DNA of 64,000 nt from Paucibacter sediminis (GTDB taxonomy: Bacteria > Pseudomonadota > Gammaproteobacteria > Burkholderiales > Burkholderiaceae_C): positions 3,103,973 through 3,167,972 of the forward strand of contig NZ_CP116346.1 in the NCBI RefSeq assembly GCF_030254645.1, read 5' to 3'. The first letter of the stretch is position 1, and every line of letters begins with the position of its first letter. The notes beneath the pieces were generated by a model. It saw nothing but the letters and a program-made list of their open reading frames with translations, had not been told where the DNA came from and did no database searches. Made by a program: the position numbers and the translations under genes. Below, piece after piece: positions 53,059-61,392 of the stretch.

Positions 53059-53699
53059 GCATCCTGCACCACATCCCGAACCGCACCAAGAAGCTGCCGC
53101 CGCTGCGCGTGGGCATAGGCGGGCCGGTGGGCTCGGGCAAGACCACCTTGCTGGAGATGCTCTGCAAGGCCATGCGCGAGCGCTGGGACCTGGTGGCCAT
53201 CACCAACGACATCTACACCAAGGAGGACCAGCGCCTCCTGACCATCAGCGGCGCATTGCCGCCCGAACGCATCATGGGCGTGGAGACGGGCGGTTGCCCG
53301 CATACCGCGATCCGCGAGGATGCCTCCATCAACCTCGAGGCGATCGACCGCATGCTGGGTGAGTTCCCCGACGCGGACGTGGTGTTCATTGAGTCGGGCG
53401 GCGACAACCTGGCCGCCACCTTCAGCCCCGAGCTCAGCGACCTGACCATCTATGTGATCGACGTGGCGGCGGGCGAGAAGATTCCGCGCAAGGGCGGGCC
53501 CGGCATCACCAAGAGCGATCTCTTCGTCATCAACAAGACCGACCTGGCCCCGCATGTGGGGGCCGACCTCGCGGTGATGGAAGCCGACACCCAGCGCATG
53601 CGGCCCACCCGCCCCTATGTGATGACGAACCTGAAGACCCTCAGTGGGCTGGATCAGGTGGTGGCCTTCATCGAGCAGCGCGGCATGCTGCTCGGCTGA
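53055..53699 (+). CDS. ureG: Urease accessory GTPase UreG
   Basis: A 214-residue SIMIBI GTPase that powers nickel delivery. P-loop GPVGSGKT is at 23-30, the metal-binding Cys81-Pro-His83 lies in [10 protein letters not shown], and switch and base-recognition regions are [14 protein letters not shown] and NKTD. It lacks an N-terminal His-rich tail, so it does not replace the storage role of UreE. It is the last urease gene of the operon. Confidence 0.97.
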   Translation: MSILHHIPNRTKKLPPLRVGIGGPVGSGKTTLLEMLCKAMRERWDLVAITNDIYTKEDQRLLTISGALPPERIMGVETGGCPHTAIREDASINLEAIDRMLGEFPDADVVFIESGGDNLAATFSPELSDLTIYVIDVAAGEKIPRKGGPGITKSDLFVINKTDLAPHVGADLAVMEADTQRMRPTRPYVMTNLKTLSGLDQVVAFIEQRGMLLG

Positions 53700-53717
53700 C
53701 GTGAGCCTCGCAGGCTC

Positions 53718-53731
53718 TTGCGCTACATCAA
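53718..53731 (+). promoter_or_regulatory. FNR/Anr-like box upstream of the HPF-like gene
   Basis: TTGCGCTACATCAA matches the FNR consensus TTGAT-N4-ATCAA at eight of ten fixed positions. It lies 98 bp before the ATG, room for a class II promoter. No good -10 was found. Confidence 0.4.
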
Positions 53732-53828
53732 GGCCGCAAGGCGCGAGTCAGGCATCGTAGAGCCATGCCAAGCGGGATTCGCGACCATCAGGGGCGCGGC
53801 CGCTGGCGACAACGAGGAGAAGACTCTC

Positions 53829-54170
53829 ATGAGGCAAGCACTGCATGTCCGCTTCCAAGGCATGGAAGAATCCGCCGCCCTGCGCGCCGCCGCCGAGGAG
53901 CGCGCGCTCAAGCTGGAGCAATTCTGTGCCGACCTGACCAGCTGCCGCGTCTGCATCGAACTGGACCACAAGCACAGCCAGCAAGGCCGCCCCTTCGTCG
54001 TGCGCATCGACCTGACCTTCCCCGGCCACGAGCTGAGCGTCAGCCATGTGCAGAACGAGGATGCCTATGTCGCGCTGCGCGACGCCTTCGACAATATGCG
54101 GCGCCAGCTGGAAGACCGCATCGGCCGTCTGCGCGGCCAGCAAAAGGCGCGTGCCGAGCTGGGCGAGTAG
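53829..54170 (+). CDS. HPF/RaiA-family ribosome-associated protein
   Basis: A 113-residue basic-acidic protein whose layout (LHVRFQGMEESAALRAAAEE, CRVCIELDHKHSQ, FVVRIDLTFPGHEL, and DAYVALRDAFDNMRRQLEDR) is that of the S30AE/sigma-54-modulation family, which binds ribosomes and slows translation in starved or oxygen-poor cells. It is a short-type member without a C-terminal extension. GAGGAGA before the ATG fixes the start. An FNR-like box upstream suggests oxygen control. Confidence 0.82.
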   Translation: MRQALHVRFQGMEESAALRAAAEERALKLEQFCADLTSCRVCIELDHKHSQQGRPFVVRIDLTFPGHELSVSHVQNEDAYVALRDAFDNMRRQLEDRIGRLRGQQKARAELGE

Positions 54171-54233
54171 CCAGCGCGGCAGCTTATTGAGCCAGCGCAA
54201 AGCACCCGGCCCGGCAGCGACTAGATTTGCAAT

Positions 54234-54430
54234 GTGGCGAAGCCGGTAGCAGGGAAAGCAGACGGTAGCGCCACGAGACTGAGGATTCCCCGGGAAGGGG
54301 AAACAGCCTGATGTCCCCGACATCAGACGTGGTGAAGGCAGCATCCTCAGGCTGGACGGGCCGTGAAACCGCCGCGTCCTGAGGCCTTCACCTGACCCGC
54401 CAGTTCGAAGGAGCTGGCGGGTTTCTTTTT
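54234..54430 (+). ncRNA. Candidate multi-hairpin structured RNA
   Basis: No open frame is supported, but five complementary hairpins run in series: 54234-54239 with 54269-54274; 54286-54291 with 54297-54302; 54308-54315 with 54319-54326; a long hairpin 54331-54351 with 54378-54392 (15 pairs with a six-base bulge); and a terminator 54395-54430. The 5' end is unknown; a TAGATT at 54222-54227 could be a -10. It follows the HPF-like gene by 60 bp and may be its 3' untranslated region or a separate RNA. It does not match 6S, SRP, RNase P or tmRNA as I know them. Confidence 0.5.
54395..54430 (+). terminator. Rho-independent terminator
   Basis: A 9-bp stem ACCCGCCAG/CTGGCGGGT with a ten-base loop is followed by TTCTTTTT. 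It ends the structured RNA or the HPF-like transcript. Confidence 0.9.
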
Positions 54431-54437
54431 GCCGGCC

Positions 54438-55232
54438 CTAGACGGCCGGTGTGATGCGCAGCTGCAGCTCGGGCAGGCCGTCGATATGGCACTCGATCAG
54501 ATCGCCCGGCACGACCGGGCCGACGTTCTCGGGTGTGCCCGAATAGATGATGTCACCGGCCTGCAACTCAAAGGCCTGGGAGAGCTGGCTGATCTGCTCG
54601 GCCACGCTCCAGATCATCTGCGAGAGCCGCGCGTTCTGCTTCAGCTCGCCGTTCACCTTGAGCCAGATGGCGCCGTCGGCAAAGGGCGCACCGCCGCGCG
54701 CCGGGTGGAGCGGGCCGATCGGCGCCGAGCGGTCGAAGCTCTTGCCAATCTCCCAGGGCTTTTTCTGGTCGCCCATGCCGCGCTGCAGGTCGCGGCGCGT
54801 CATGTCCAGGCCGACGGCATAGCCGTAGACCAGGGCGAGGGCCTGCTCGGCCTTGATGTTGCGGCCGCCAGCCTTGAGGGCCGCCACCAGTTCCACCTCG
54901 TAGTGGTAGTTCTTGGTGAGCGTCGGGTAGGGGTGGTCGGCAATGCTGCCGGGCGCGACGTTCTGGATCGCGTCGCTGGGCTTCTGGAAGAAGAAGGGGG
55001 GCTCGCGCGTCGGGTCCGAGCCCATCTCGCGTGCGTGGGCGGCGTAGTTGCGCCCGATGCAGTAGATGCGCCGCACCGGAAAGCGCTGGCTGCTGCCGGC
55101 AATGGCAATCGTGGTGAGCGGCAACTGGAACAGGGGCCCGCCCTCCGCGGCACGCGGCGTGTCGGCACAGGCGGCGCTGAGCGCGCCGGCGCCCAGCAGG
55201 GCGGATTGATGCAGCAAGCGGCGACGGTCCAT
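54438..55232 (-). CDS. Fumarylacetoacetate-hydrolase-family protein with Tat-type signal
   Basis: A 264-residue protein. The body is an FAH-fold enzyme of the YcgM type: IYCIGRNYAAHAREMG, the metal-binding Glu pair in YHYEVELVAAL, the DMTRRDLQ motif and YSGTPENVGPVVPGD. Such enzymes hydrolyse or decarboxylate acylpyruvates and aromatic-ring cleavage products, normally in the cytoplasm. Here the N-terminus is MDRRRLLHQSALLGAGALSA followed by Ala-Cys, a twin-arginine signal with a possible lipobox, so the protein may be exported. The start is fixed by that segment. Confidence 0.85.
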   Translation of the reverse strand: MDRRRLLHQSALLGAGALSAACADTPRAAEGGPLFQLPLTTIAIAGSSQRFPVRRIYCIGRNYAAHAREMGSDPTREPPFFFQKPSDAIQNVAPGSIADHPYPTLTKNYHYEVELVAALKAGGRNIKAEQALALVYGYAVGLDMTRRDLQRGMGDQKKPWEIGKSFDRSAPIGPLHPARGGAPFADGAIWLKVNGELKQNARLSQMIWSVAEQISQLSQAFELQAGDIIYSGTPENVGPVVPGDLIECHIDGLPELQLRITPAV

Positions 55233-55296
55233 CTCGGCTCCTGGGCAGGGGTTGAGAGCCCAGGGTATGCGGCGCGGCGCGGCGGCACAAGCCGGG

Positions 55297-55872
55297 TCAA
55301 TCCCAGATCATCGCTTCGGTGAAACCGAGTTCGGCGAATTCGGCGGCGCGCAGATGGGCCTCGCCGGCGCAGAAGAACTCGTCCAGCTGCGGCGGCTTTA
55401 CCGAGCTGCTGGAGAGCATGCAATGCGCCTGGCCGCGGTGGTGGATCTGGTGCTGCAGCAGATGCGCCAGCAGGCGGCTGCGCGTGTCCTGCTGCTGGCG
55501 GCCGGGGCGGTCTATGGTCACCAGCCGCTCCAGCTCACTGTCCATCAGCTGCGCGCAATAGGCCAGCAGGCGGCGGTCGGATTGACGCTGTTCCTGGCTC
55601 AGCTGTTCCAGGCTCTGGCAGGGTTCGTCCTGCGCAAAGAACTGGTAGCAATCCGGGTTGGGCGCCGCGCCGCGCAATTCGCGCTCCAGCGCATCGATAT
55701 AGAACCAGTCGACCGTCAGGTTGTGGTTCAGCGTGGCGCGCAGCGAGGGGAAGAAGCCGCTGCGCGCGGCCTCGAACTCGCCGGGCTGCAACTTCGCACA
55801 GGCCGACAGCAGGCGGTGGTTCGCCCAGGCGTTGTTGTAGGCCATCTGGTGGAAGTGGCGGGCTAGGCTCAT
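55297..55872 (-). CDS. DinB-family protein
   Basis: A 191-residue four-helix-bundle protein. Metal ligands of the DinB/YfiT fold can be placed in TLNHNLTVDWFYIDAL (His near residue 49) and in the HQIHHRGQAH block near residue 144. These proteins bind a divalent metal and often act as thiol transferases. The function of this one is unknown. It is 64 bp upstream of the FAH-fold gene on the same strand. Confidence 0.88.
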   Translation of the reverse strand: MSLARHFHQMAYNNAWANHRLLSACAKLQPGEFEAARSGFFPSLRATLNHNLTVDWFYIDALERELRGAAPNPDCYQFFAQDEPCQSLEQLSQEQRQSDRRLLAYCAQLMDSELERLVTIDRPGRQQQDTRSRLLAHLLQHQIHHRGQAHCMLSSSSVKPPQLDEFFCAGEAHLRAAEFAELGFTEAMIWD

Positions 55873-55947
55873 GGGCGGCGCCTTTTGGGCTGTGGTGCTG
55901 CCGCCAATGCTAGCCGCGCTGGCGCCCGCGGTGTCAACAGGCTGGGC

Positions 55948-56586
55948 CTATGGCTGGCTGAGCGCTTTCTCGCGCGCCTTGCCGCTGGCCGCCTCCACGC
56001 TCGGCGCGGCCGGCTTGCGCCAGTTGCTCAGGCGCGGGATGCGGGGGCCTCGGCTGGGGGCGGGTGCTGTACCGGCGTTTGGCGCGCTGGCTGAGGTTGC
56101 CGCGACGGCCACGCGGCGCTGGCGGGTCGAGACGCGCTCGGGCACGGTCCAGAGGCCGATCACGGCGCCCAGGAAGATGCCCACGGTATTCATCAGGCCC
56201 CACAGGGGCGGCAGATGGGAAGAGAACAGCATGGACGCGACCGGCCAGGTGCGCTCGCCGGTCTGTACGGCGAAGACGACGAAGCCATACATCAGCCAGC
56301 CCAGCCAGCCGGTCACCAGGCCACCGAACAGCCAGGCCACCACATGCTTGCGGCTGCGCTGACGGGCGCGGAGGGTGATGTTGACCCAGATGGCGGCCAG
56401 CACCACCAGGGGCAGTGCCAGCAGGCCGGCCTTCCAGGCCTGGGCGATCATGGTGTCGCTGCGCCCTGAGACCAGCACCCAGCTGCGCGGCAAGGTGATG
56501 GTGGTGAGCAGATTGGACGCCACCATGGCGCTGGTATAGAGCGCGATGCCGGAAAGAAAGCTGAAGAAGCGGCGTGCGCTTTGCAT
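55948..56586 (-). CDS. Four-helix membrane protein of unknown function
   Basis: A 212-residue inner-membrane protein with hydrophobic segments at about 10-32, 50-70, 84-110 and 130-148, then a 60-residue basic, Pro/Ala/Ser-rich cytoplasmic tail. The ATG at 56586 was chosen because it starts just before the first helix; the open frame extends further. No family recognised. Confidence 0.65.
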   Translation of the reverse strand: MQSARRFFSFLSGIALYTSAMVASNLLTTITLPRSWVLVSGRSDTMIAQAWKAGLLALPLVVLAAIWVNITLRARQRSRKHVVAWLFGGLVTGWLGWLMYGFVVFAVQTGERTWPVASMLFSSHLPPLWGLMNTVGIFLGAVIGLWTVPERVSTRQRRVAVAATSASAPNAGTAPAPSRGPRIPRLSNWRKPAAPSVEAASGKAREKALSQP

Positions 56587-56701
56587 GGCGGGCCCCGGTG
56601 TCTGTATGGCTTCAGATTGTCCTCGCTGGCCCGCCGCGCCGGGGCTGGTGTCCACCCTTGTTCCGCGGGGGGGAGGGTGTGAATTTCTTCACACGAGCGC
56701 G

Positions 56702-59395
56702 CTACAGCGCATGCGTACAGAGCCTGAAGTCCGGGTCCTCGGGGAAGGGCTTGACGGCAAAGCCCAGGCTGCGCATCAGCTTGAGCATGCCGGCGTTGTT
56801 GGCCAACACCAAGCCGTCGATCTCAGCCAGGCCCTTGTCGCGCGCCACGTCCATGATGGACTCCATCAGCCGCGAGCCCAGGCCCTTGCCGTTGAAATCA
56901 TCGGCCACCACCAGGGCGAACTCGCAGCTGCTGCGATCGGGGTTGGTGATGTAGCGCGACACGCCGATGATGCGCTCGCTCTCCACCATCGCGCCATCGG
57001 CCCCTGGCTTGCGCTCCTTCACCACCGCCACCAGGGCCATCTCGCGGTCGTAGTCGATCAGGGTGAAGCGCGCCAGCATCGAGGCCGGCAGCTCGCTCAT
57101 GTGCGAGACGAAGCGGAAGTAGCGGCTCTCGGGCGAGAGCTGTTGCACCAGCACCTGCAGCATCTGCGCATCGTCGGGATGGATGGGGCGCAGCAGGTAT
57201 TCGCCACCACCGCGCAGCGGCAGCATGCGCTCGTAGCGCGCCGGGTAGGGCAGGATGGCCAGGTGCTGGTAGCTCGGCGCGCGGCCGGCCGCGCCGGCGG
57301 GCGGCGCGTGGTCCACCACGATGCGCGCGTCCACCGCCACCGCGCCCTGCGCGTCGATGATGATGGGGTTGATGTCCATCTCGCGCAGCTGGGGCAGCTC
57401 GCACACCATCTCGGAGACGCGCAGCAGCAGCTGTTCCAGTGCCTCCATGTGCACGGCCGCCGCGCCGCGCCATTCGCCCAGGGTCTCGGCCACGCGGGCG
57501 CGCTCGATCAGGCGCCGCGCCAGAAACTGGTTCAGCGGCGGCAGCTCCATGGCGCGGTCGTTCATCAGCTCGATGCGCGTGCCGCCGGCGCCGAACACCA
57601 CCACCGGGCCGAAGGGGTCGTCGGTGACCAGACCGATATAGATCTCGCGGCCGCGCCTCGCGCGGGCCATCTTCTGCACCGTCACGCCGTTGATGCGCGC
57701 CTGCGGCTGCAGACGCGCCACGCGCTCCACCATCTCGGTATAGGTGTCGCGCGCGCCGGCGCCGTTCATCACGTTCAGGGCCACGCCCTCGACATCGGAC
57801 TTGTGGCTGATGTCGGGCGAATCGATCTTCAGCGCCACCGGGAAGCCCAGCTGGGTGGCGATCATCATCGCCTCGGTGGCGCTGCGCGCCAGGATGGTCT
57901 GCGTGACCGGGATGTGGAAGGCCGAGAGCAGGGTCTTGGATTCCAGCTCGGTCAGCACCTTGCGGCGTTCGGCCAGCACGCTCTCGATCACCAGGCGCGC
58001 CGATTCGATGTCGGGCTTGGCCAGGGTGGAGAGCGGCGGCGGGGTCTGCTGCAGCAGGCGCTGGTTCTGGTAATAGGAGGCGATGTTGTCGAAGGCGCCC
58101 ACCGCCGCCTCCGGGGTGCGGAAGCTCGGGATGCCGGCGCGGTTGAGCAGGCTGCGCGCCGCGCCCACCGAGGCATCGCCCATCCAGCAGGCCAGCAGGG
58201 GCTTGCCCAGCGCGGACTTGAGCGCGGCCAGCGCCGCCGCCACCGCCTCGCCATCGCCGCCCGCCTTGGGCGAGCAGATCGCCAGCACGCCGTCGATCTG
58301 GGCATCGCGCGCGGCGGCCTCGACGGCGGCGCGGAAATGCGCCGGCCCGGCCTCTTCCGAGAGGTCGACCAGATCGCTCAGCGAGGCCAGCGCCGGCAGC
58401 TGCGGCTGCAGGGCTGCCGCCGTCTCGGGCGCGAGTTTGCCCAGCTGCAGGCCCAGCTCGTTGACCCAGTCGGCCGCCAGCACGCCGGGGCCGCCGCCGT
58501 TGGTGACGATGGCCAGGCGCCGGCCCACCGGCCGGTAGCGCGAGGCCAGGCATTTGGCGGCCGAGAACAGTTCCACGAAGGAGCGCACGCGCACCGCACC
58601 GGCGCGGCGCAGCGCGGCGTCGAACACCTCGTCGCTGCCGATGATGCTGGCGCTGTGGGTGTGCGCGGCCTCGTTGCCGGCCGGCTTGCGGCCCGCCTTC
58701 AGCACCACCACCGGCTTGGCGATGGCGGCCGAGCGCAGCGCGCTCATGAAGCGGCGCGCGCTCGAGATGCCCTCCAGGTAGACGATGATGCTTTGCGTCT
58801 GCGCGTCATGCGCCAGGAAGTCCAGCACCTCGGCAATGTCCACGCCGGTGTGCGGGCCCAGCGAGACCACGCTGGAAAAACCCACCGCATTCTTGCTGGC
58901 CCAGTCCAGCATCGCGGCGGTCAGCGCGCCCGACTGCGACACCAGGGCCAGCGGGCCCGCCGCGGCCAGCGGGCCGGCCACGCTGGCATTCAGCTGCAGG
59001 GCGGGGCGCTGCAGGCCCAGGCTGTTGGGCCCGAGCAGATGCACGCCCTCGCGGCGCGCGATCTTCTTCAGCTCCGCCGCCTGCTCGGCGCTGATGCCGC
59101 TGCTCAGCAGCAGGGCGGCGCGGCAGGTCATGCGGCCGGCAATCTCCAGCGCGGCGGCCAGGTCGCCGGGTGGCAGGGCGATGATGGCCAGATCGGCGCG
59201 CGCCTGGGCCAGGTCGGCCAGCGTGCCGCTGGTGTGGATGTCCAGGAACTGCAGCGTGCCGGTGTAGCGCTGGCCGCGCAGTGCGGCGTGCAGGTTCTGC
59301 GCCTGCGGGGTGAGGCCCTCGGGCGTCTCCGCCTGCCCCGCAAACACCACGATGGAGCTGGGCGTGAACAGCGGCGCGAGATAGTGTTTGTCCAT
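56702..59395 (-). CDS. Pat-like protein: NDP-forming acyl-CoA synthetase domains fused to GNAT
   Basis: An 897-residue protein with a CoA-binding domain (1-130), a succinyl-CoA-ligase-like domain (about 145-460, ALVSQSGALTAAMLDWA), an ATP-grasp domain (about 490-710) and a C-terminal GNAT domain (about 730-890, YLLRPIHPDDAQML to FNGKGLGSRLMESI). This is the layout of the protein acetyltransferase Pat/PatZ, which acetylates lysines of acetyl-CoA synthetase and other enzymes. The ATP-grasp metal ligands were not checked, and the synthetase part is usually inactive in Pat. It is a single-gene unit. Confidence 0.9.
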   Translation of the reverse strand: MDKHYLAPLFTPSSIVVFAGQAETPEGLTPQAQNLHAALRGQRYTGTLQFLDIHTSGTLADLAQARADLAIIALPPGDLAAALEIAGRMTCRAALLLSSGISAEQAAELKKIARREGVHLLGPNSLGLQRPALQLNASVAGPLAAAGPLALVSQSGALTAAMLDWASKNAVGFSSVVSLGPHTGVDIAEVLDFLAHDAQTQSIIVYLEGISSARRFMSALRSAAIAKPVVVLKAGRKPAGNEAAHTHSASIIGSDEVFDAALRRAGAVRVRSFVELFSAAKCLASRYRPVGRRLAIVTNGGGPGVLAADWVNELGLQLGKLAPETAAALQPQLPALASLSDLVDLSEEAGPAHFRAAVEAAARDAQIDGVLAICSPKAGGDGEAVAAALAALKSALGKPLLACWMGDASVGAARSLLNRAGIPSFRTPEAAVGAFDNIASYYQNQRLLQQTPPPLSTLAKPDIESARLVIESVLAERRKVLTELESKTLLSAFHIPVTQTILARSATEAMMIATQLGFPVALKIDSPDISHKSDVEGVALNVMNGAGARDTYTEMVERVARLQPQARINGVTVQKMARARRGREIYIGLVTDDPFGPVVVFGAGGTRIELMNDRAMELPPLNQFLARRLIERARVAETLGEWRGAAAVHMEALEQLLLRVSEMVCELPQLREMDINPIIIDAQGAVAVDARIVVDHAPPAGAAGRAPSYQHLAILPYPARYERMLPLRGGGEYLLRPIHPDDAQMLQVLVQQLSPESRYFRFVSHMSELPASMLARFTLIDYDREMALVAVVKERKPGADGAMVESERIIGVSRYITNPDRSSCEFALVVADDFNGKGLGSRLMESIMDVARDKGLAEIDGLVLANNAGMLKLMRSLGFAVKPFPEDPDFRLCTHAL

Positions 59396-59437
59396 GGACG
59401 CCGAGTCTAGGCGCGGGCCGCAGGCCGCGGCATGACT

Positions 59438-60298
59438 TTAATCAGCCCGCGGGTTGAGCTCGGGCAGCAACTGCCGGATCGCCTGGTCGATGCGCTCCAT
59501 GGTGCGCGGGTCCACCTGCCTGGAGCACATCAGATAGCGCTTGAGGCCCTCGGGAGCGTCCGGGTAGTTGATGCGCACCAGGTTCAGCGCGTTGATCTCG
59601 CCCTTGGTGTCGATCCAGTTGAGGTCCTCCTGGTCGATCAGCATGTAGTCGGCGCGCCGCACCGCCACCATCTTGGCGAGCTGCACCGGCGAGATCACCG
59701 CGCGTATCGGCGGCCGCGCCATCGCGGCGATCGCCTTGTCGAGCTCGGGTCCGTAGGACACGCCCTCCACCACGCCCAGACTGAAGCGGGTGTCCGCCAT
59801 CATGGCGGCCATGCTGGCATGGGCGCGCAGGGCCGGCGCGGCCGCGCCGCTGGCCAGCACCACATGCGGCTTGTCCTGGTGGATGGGCAGCGAGAAGCGC
59901 GCGAACTTCTCGCGCTCCGGCAGCTTGTACCAGCTCGGCGAGCACAGCTCCTCCTGGTTGGCCTGGATGTCGTTCATGATGCGCTTCAGCGGCATCTCGA
60001 CATACAGGGCCTCGACCCGGGCCAGCTTCATGATCTCGATGGTGCGCTTGAGCAGGAAGCCGGCGGGCTGGCCGCGGTCGGTGAAGCTGTAGGGGGGCTT
60101 GTCGCGGTATTCGACGGTGATGCGCTGGGCCACAGACGCAGTTCCCGCCAGACACAGCAGCGGCATCAAGACGCGACTGGCCTTGAGGAGAAATGGGGTG
60201 GGTTGCTGCGTCGACAAGTATTCGGACCCAGGGGCAAAGGTGTTGCCATTCTGATCCAGCCGGGGAGGCTCGCGCGGCGAGGCAGTCGTGACAAGCAT
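59438..60298 (-). CDS. Exported family 3-like solute-binding-domain protein, start uncertain
   Basis: A periplasmic-binding-like protein: ITVEYRDKPPYSFTDRGQPA, FLLKRTIEIMK, CSPSWYKLPEREKFARFS and ADYMLIDQEDLNWI fit the SBP_bac_3 fold, often used as a ligand sensor or orphan binding protein. The export signal is VLMPLLCLAGTASVA. The start is not settled: ATG at 60298 gives a very long n-region, TTG at 60217 a normal one, and ATG at 60166 lacks a positive charge before the hydrophobic core. None has a clear ribosome site. No transporter genes are adjacent. Confidence 0.7.
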   Translation of the reverse strand: MLVTTASPREPPRLDQNGNTFAPGSEYLSTQQPTPFLLKASRVLMPLLCLAGTASVAQRITVEYRDKPPYSFTDRGQPAGFLLKRTIEIMKLARVEALYVEMPLKRIMNDIQANQEELCSPSWYKLPEREKFARFSLPIHQDKPHVVLASGAAAPALRAHASMAAMMADTRFSLGVVEGVSYGPELDKAIAAMARPPIRAVISPVQLAKMVAVRRADYMLIDQEDLNWIDTKGEINALNLVRINYPDAPEGLKRYLMCSRQVDPRTMERIDQAIRQLLPELNPRAD

Positions 60299-60329
60299 CA
60301 CGCGGTGCTTGGCCTGGTGCGAAGCTGCT

Positions 60330-60419
60330 TGGCGGAGACGGTGAGATTCGAACTCACGGAGGGGATAAACCCTCGGCGGTTTTCAAGACCGCTGCCTTAA
60401 ACCACTCGGCCACGTCTCC
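60330..60419 (-). tRNA. tRNA-Ser (anticodon TGA)
   Basis: A 90-nt class II tRNA with encoded CCA on the minus strand. The acceptor GGAGACG pairs with CGTCTCC, the anticodon loop is CTTGAAA in GCGGT-CTTGAAA-ACCGC, a long variable arm follows, and the T arm is GTGAG-TTCGAAT-CTCAC. The TGA anticodon reads UCA and related serine codons. Confidence 0.96.
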
Positions 60420-60457
60420 CGAGTGAAGAGCGCGAATTCTAGCTGTGATTGCATCGG

Positions 60458-61285
60458 CTATTCCCCGGGTTTCTGGGACTGCGCGCAGGGCACCTGGATC
60501 AGTTCCAGCGCGTGGCCGTTCTCCACCCGCGCCGCGCTCAGGCTGCCGCCCCAGACGCAGCCGGTGTCCAGGGCCAGCAGGCCGGGGCGCTGCAGCAGGC
60601 CCAGGGTGGACCAATGGCCGAAGGCGATGGGCGTGTCGGCGCTGCGCCGACCCGGCACGTCGAACCAGGGCATGAAGCCGGGCGGGGCGCTGCCGGCGCC
60701 GTCCTTGGTCTTGAAGTCCAGCGTGCCGTCGGCGGCGCAAAAGCGCAGCCGCGTCAGCACGTTGACGACGAAGCGCAGGCGAGCGACGCCGGCAAGGCCG
60801 GCATCCCAGCGCGCCGGCTCGTTGCCATACATCTGGGCCAGGAACTCGGGCAGTTCCGGGCCGCGCAGCAGCGCCTCCACCTCGCCGGCCAGCGCCAGGG
60901 TCTGGGCCAGGTCCCATTGCGGCACCACGCCCGCATGCACCATCAGCCAGCCCTGCTCGAAGCAGGCCATGCGCTGCTGGCGCAGCCACTCGAGCAGGGC
61001 GGCGCGGTCGGGTGCTTCGAGGATCTCGTGCAGGGTGTCGCTGCGGCTGGGCTTGCGCGTGCCCTGGGCGGCGGCCAGCAGGTGCAGGTCGTGGTTGCCC
61101 AGCAGACAGGTGGCGGCCGCACCCAGGCCCTGCAGGCGGCGCAGGGTCAGCAGCGAGGCCGGGCCGCGGTTCACCAGGTCGCCCAGCAGGTAGATGCGGT
61201 CGCGCGAGGGCGAGAAGTCGATCTTCTGCAGCAGGCGCTCGAGCGCATCGCAGCAGCCTTGGAGGTCACCGATCAGGTAGTTCAT
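60458..61285 (-). CDS. apaH: Symmetrical bis(5'-nucleosyl)-tetraphosphatase
   Basis: A 275-residue metallophosphatase that splits Ap4A into two ADP. The phosphoesterase motifs GDLQGC (near residue 7), GDLVNRGP (near 35) and GNHD (near 64) are intact, as are HAGVVPQWD and the late FGHWS. The ATG at 61285 matches the family start MNYLIGDLQG; a longer frame upstream is not conserved. It lies between tRNA-Ser and a divergent CNNM-type gene. Confidence 0.95.
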   Translation of the reverse strand: MNYLIGDLQGCCDALERLLQKIDFSPSRDRIYLLGDLVNRGPASLLTLRRLQGLGAAATCLLGNHDLHLLAAAQGTRKPSRSDTLHEILEAPDRAALLEWLRQQRMACFEQGWLMVHAGVVPQWDLAQTLALAGEVEALLRGPELPEFLAQMYGNEPARWDAGLAGVARLRFVVNVLTRLRFCAADGTLDFKTKDGAGSAPPGFMPWFDVPGRRSADTPIAFGHWSTLGLLQRPGLLALDTGCVWGGSLSAARVENGHALELIQVPCAQSQKPGE

Positions 61286-61392
61286 ACCGGGATTGTGCTG
61301 TCGGAATCGTCTTGGGCTTCTGCTACTCTTGCCGGCTTCTTCGAACCCACAGCGCCGCATCGCGGGTAAACCCGGATCAGACGGCGCGCTCA

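Noticed and set aside
54234-54430. 6S, 4.5S, RNase P or cobalamin-riboswitch RNA
   Set aside because: The hallmark conserved words of these RNAs are missing, and no gene follows on the same strand that a riboswitch could control.
56546-59410. A 954-codon open frame on the plus strand
   Set aside because: It lies opposite the Pat-like gene and has the low-complexity His/Gln/Arg composition of an antisense shadow.
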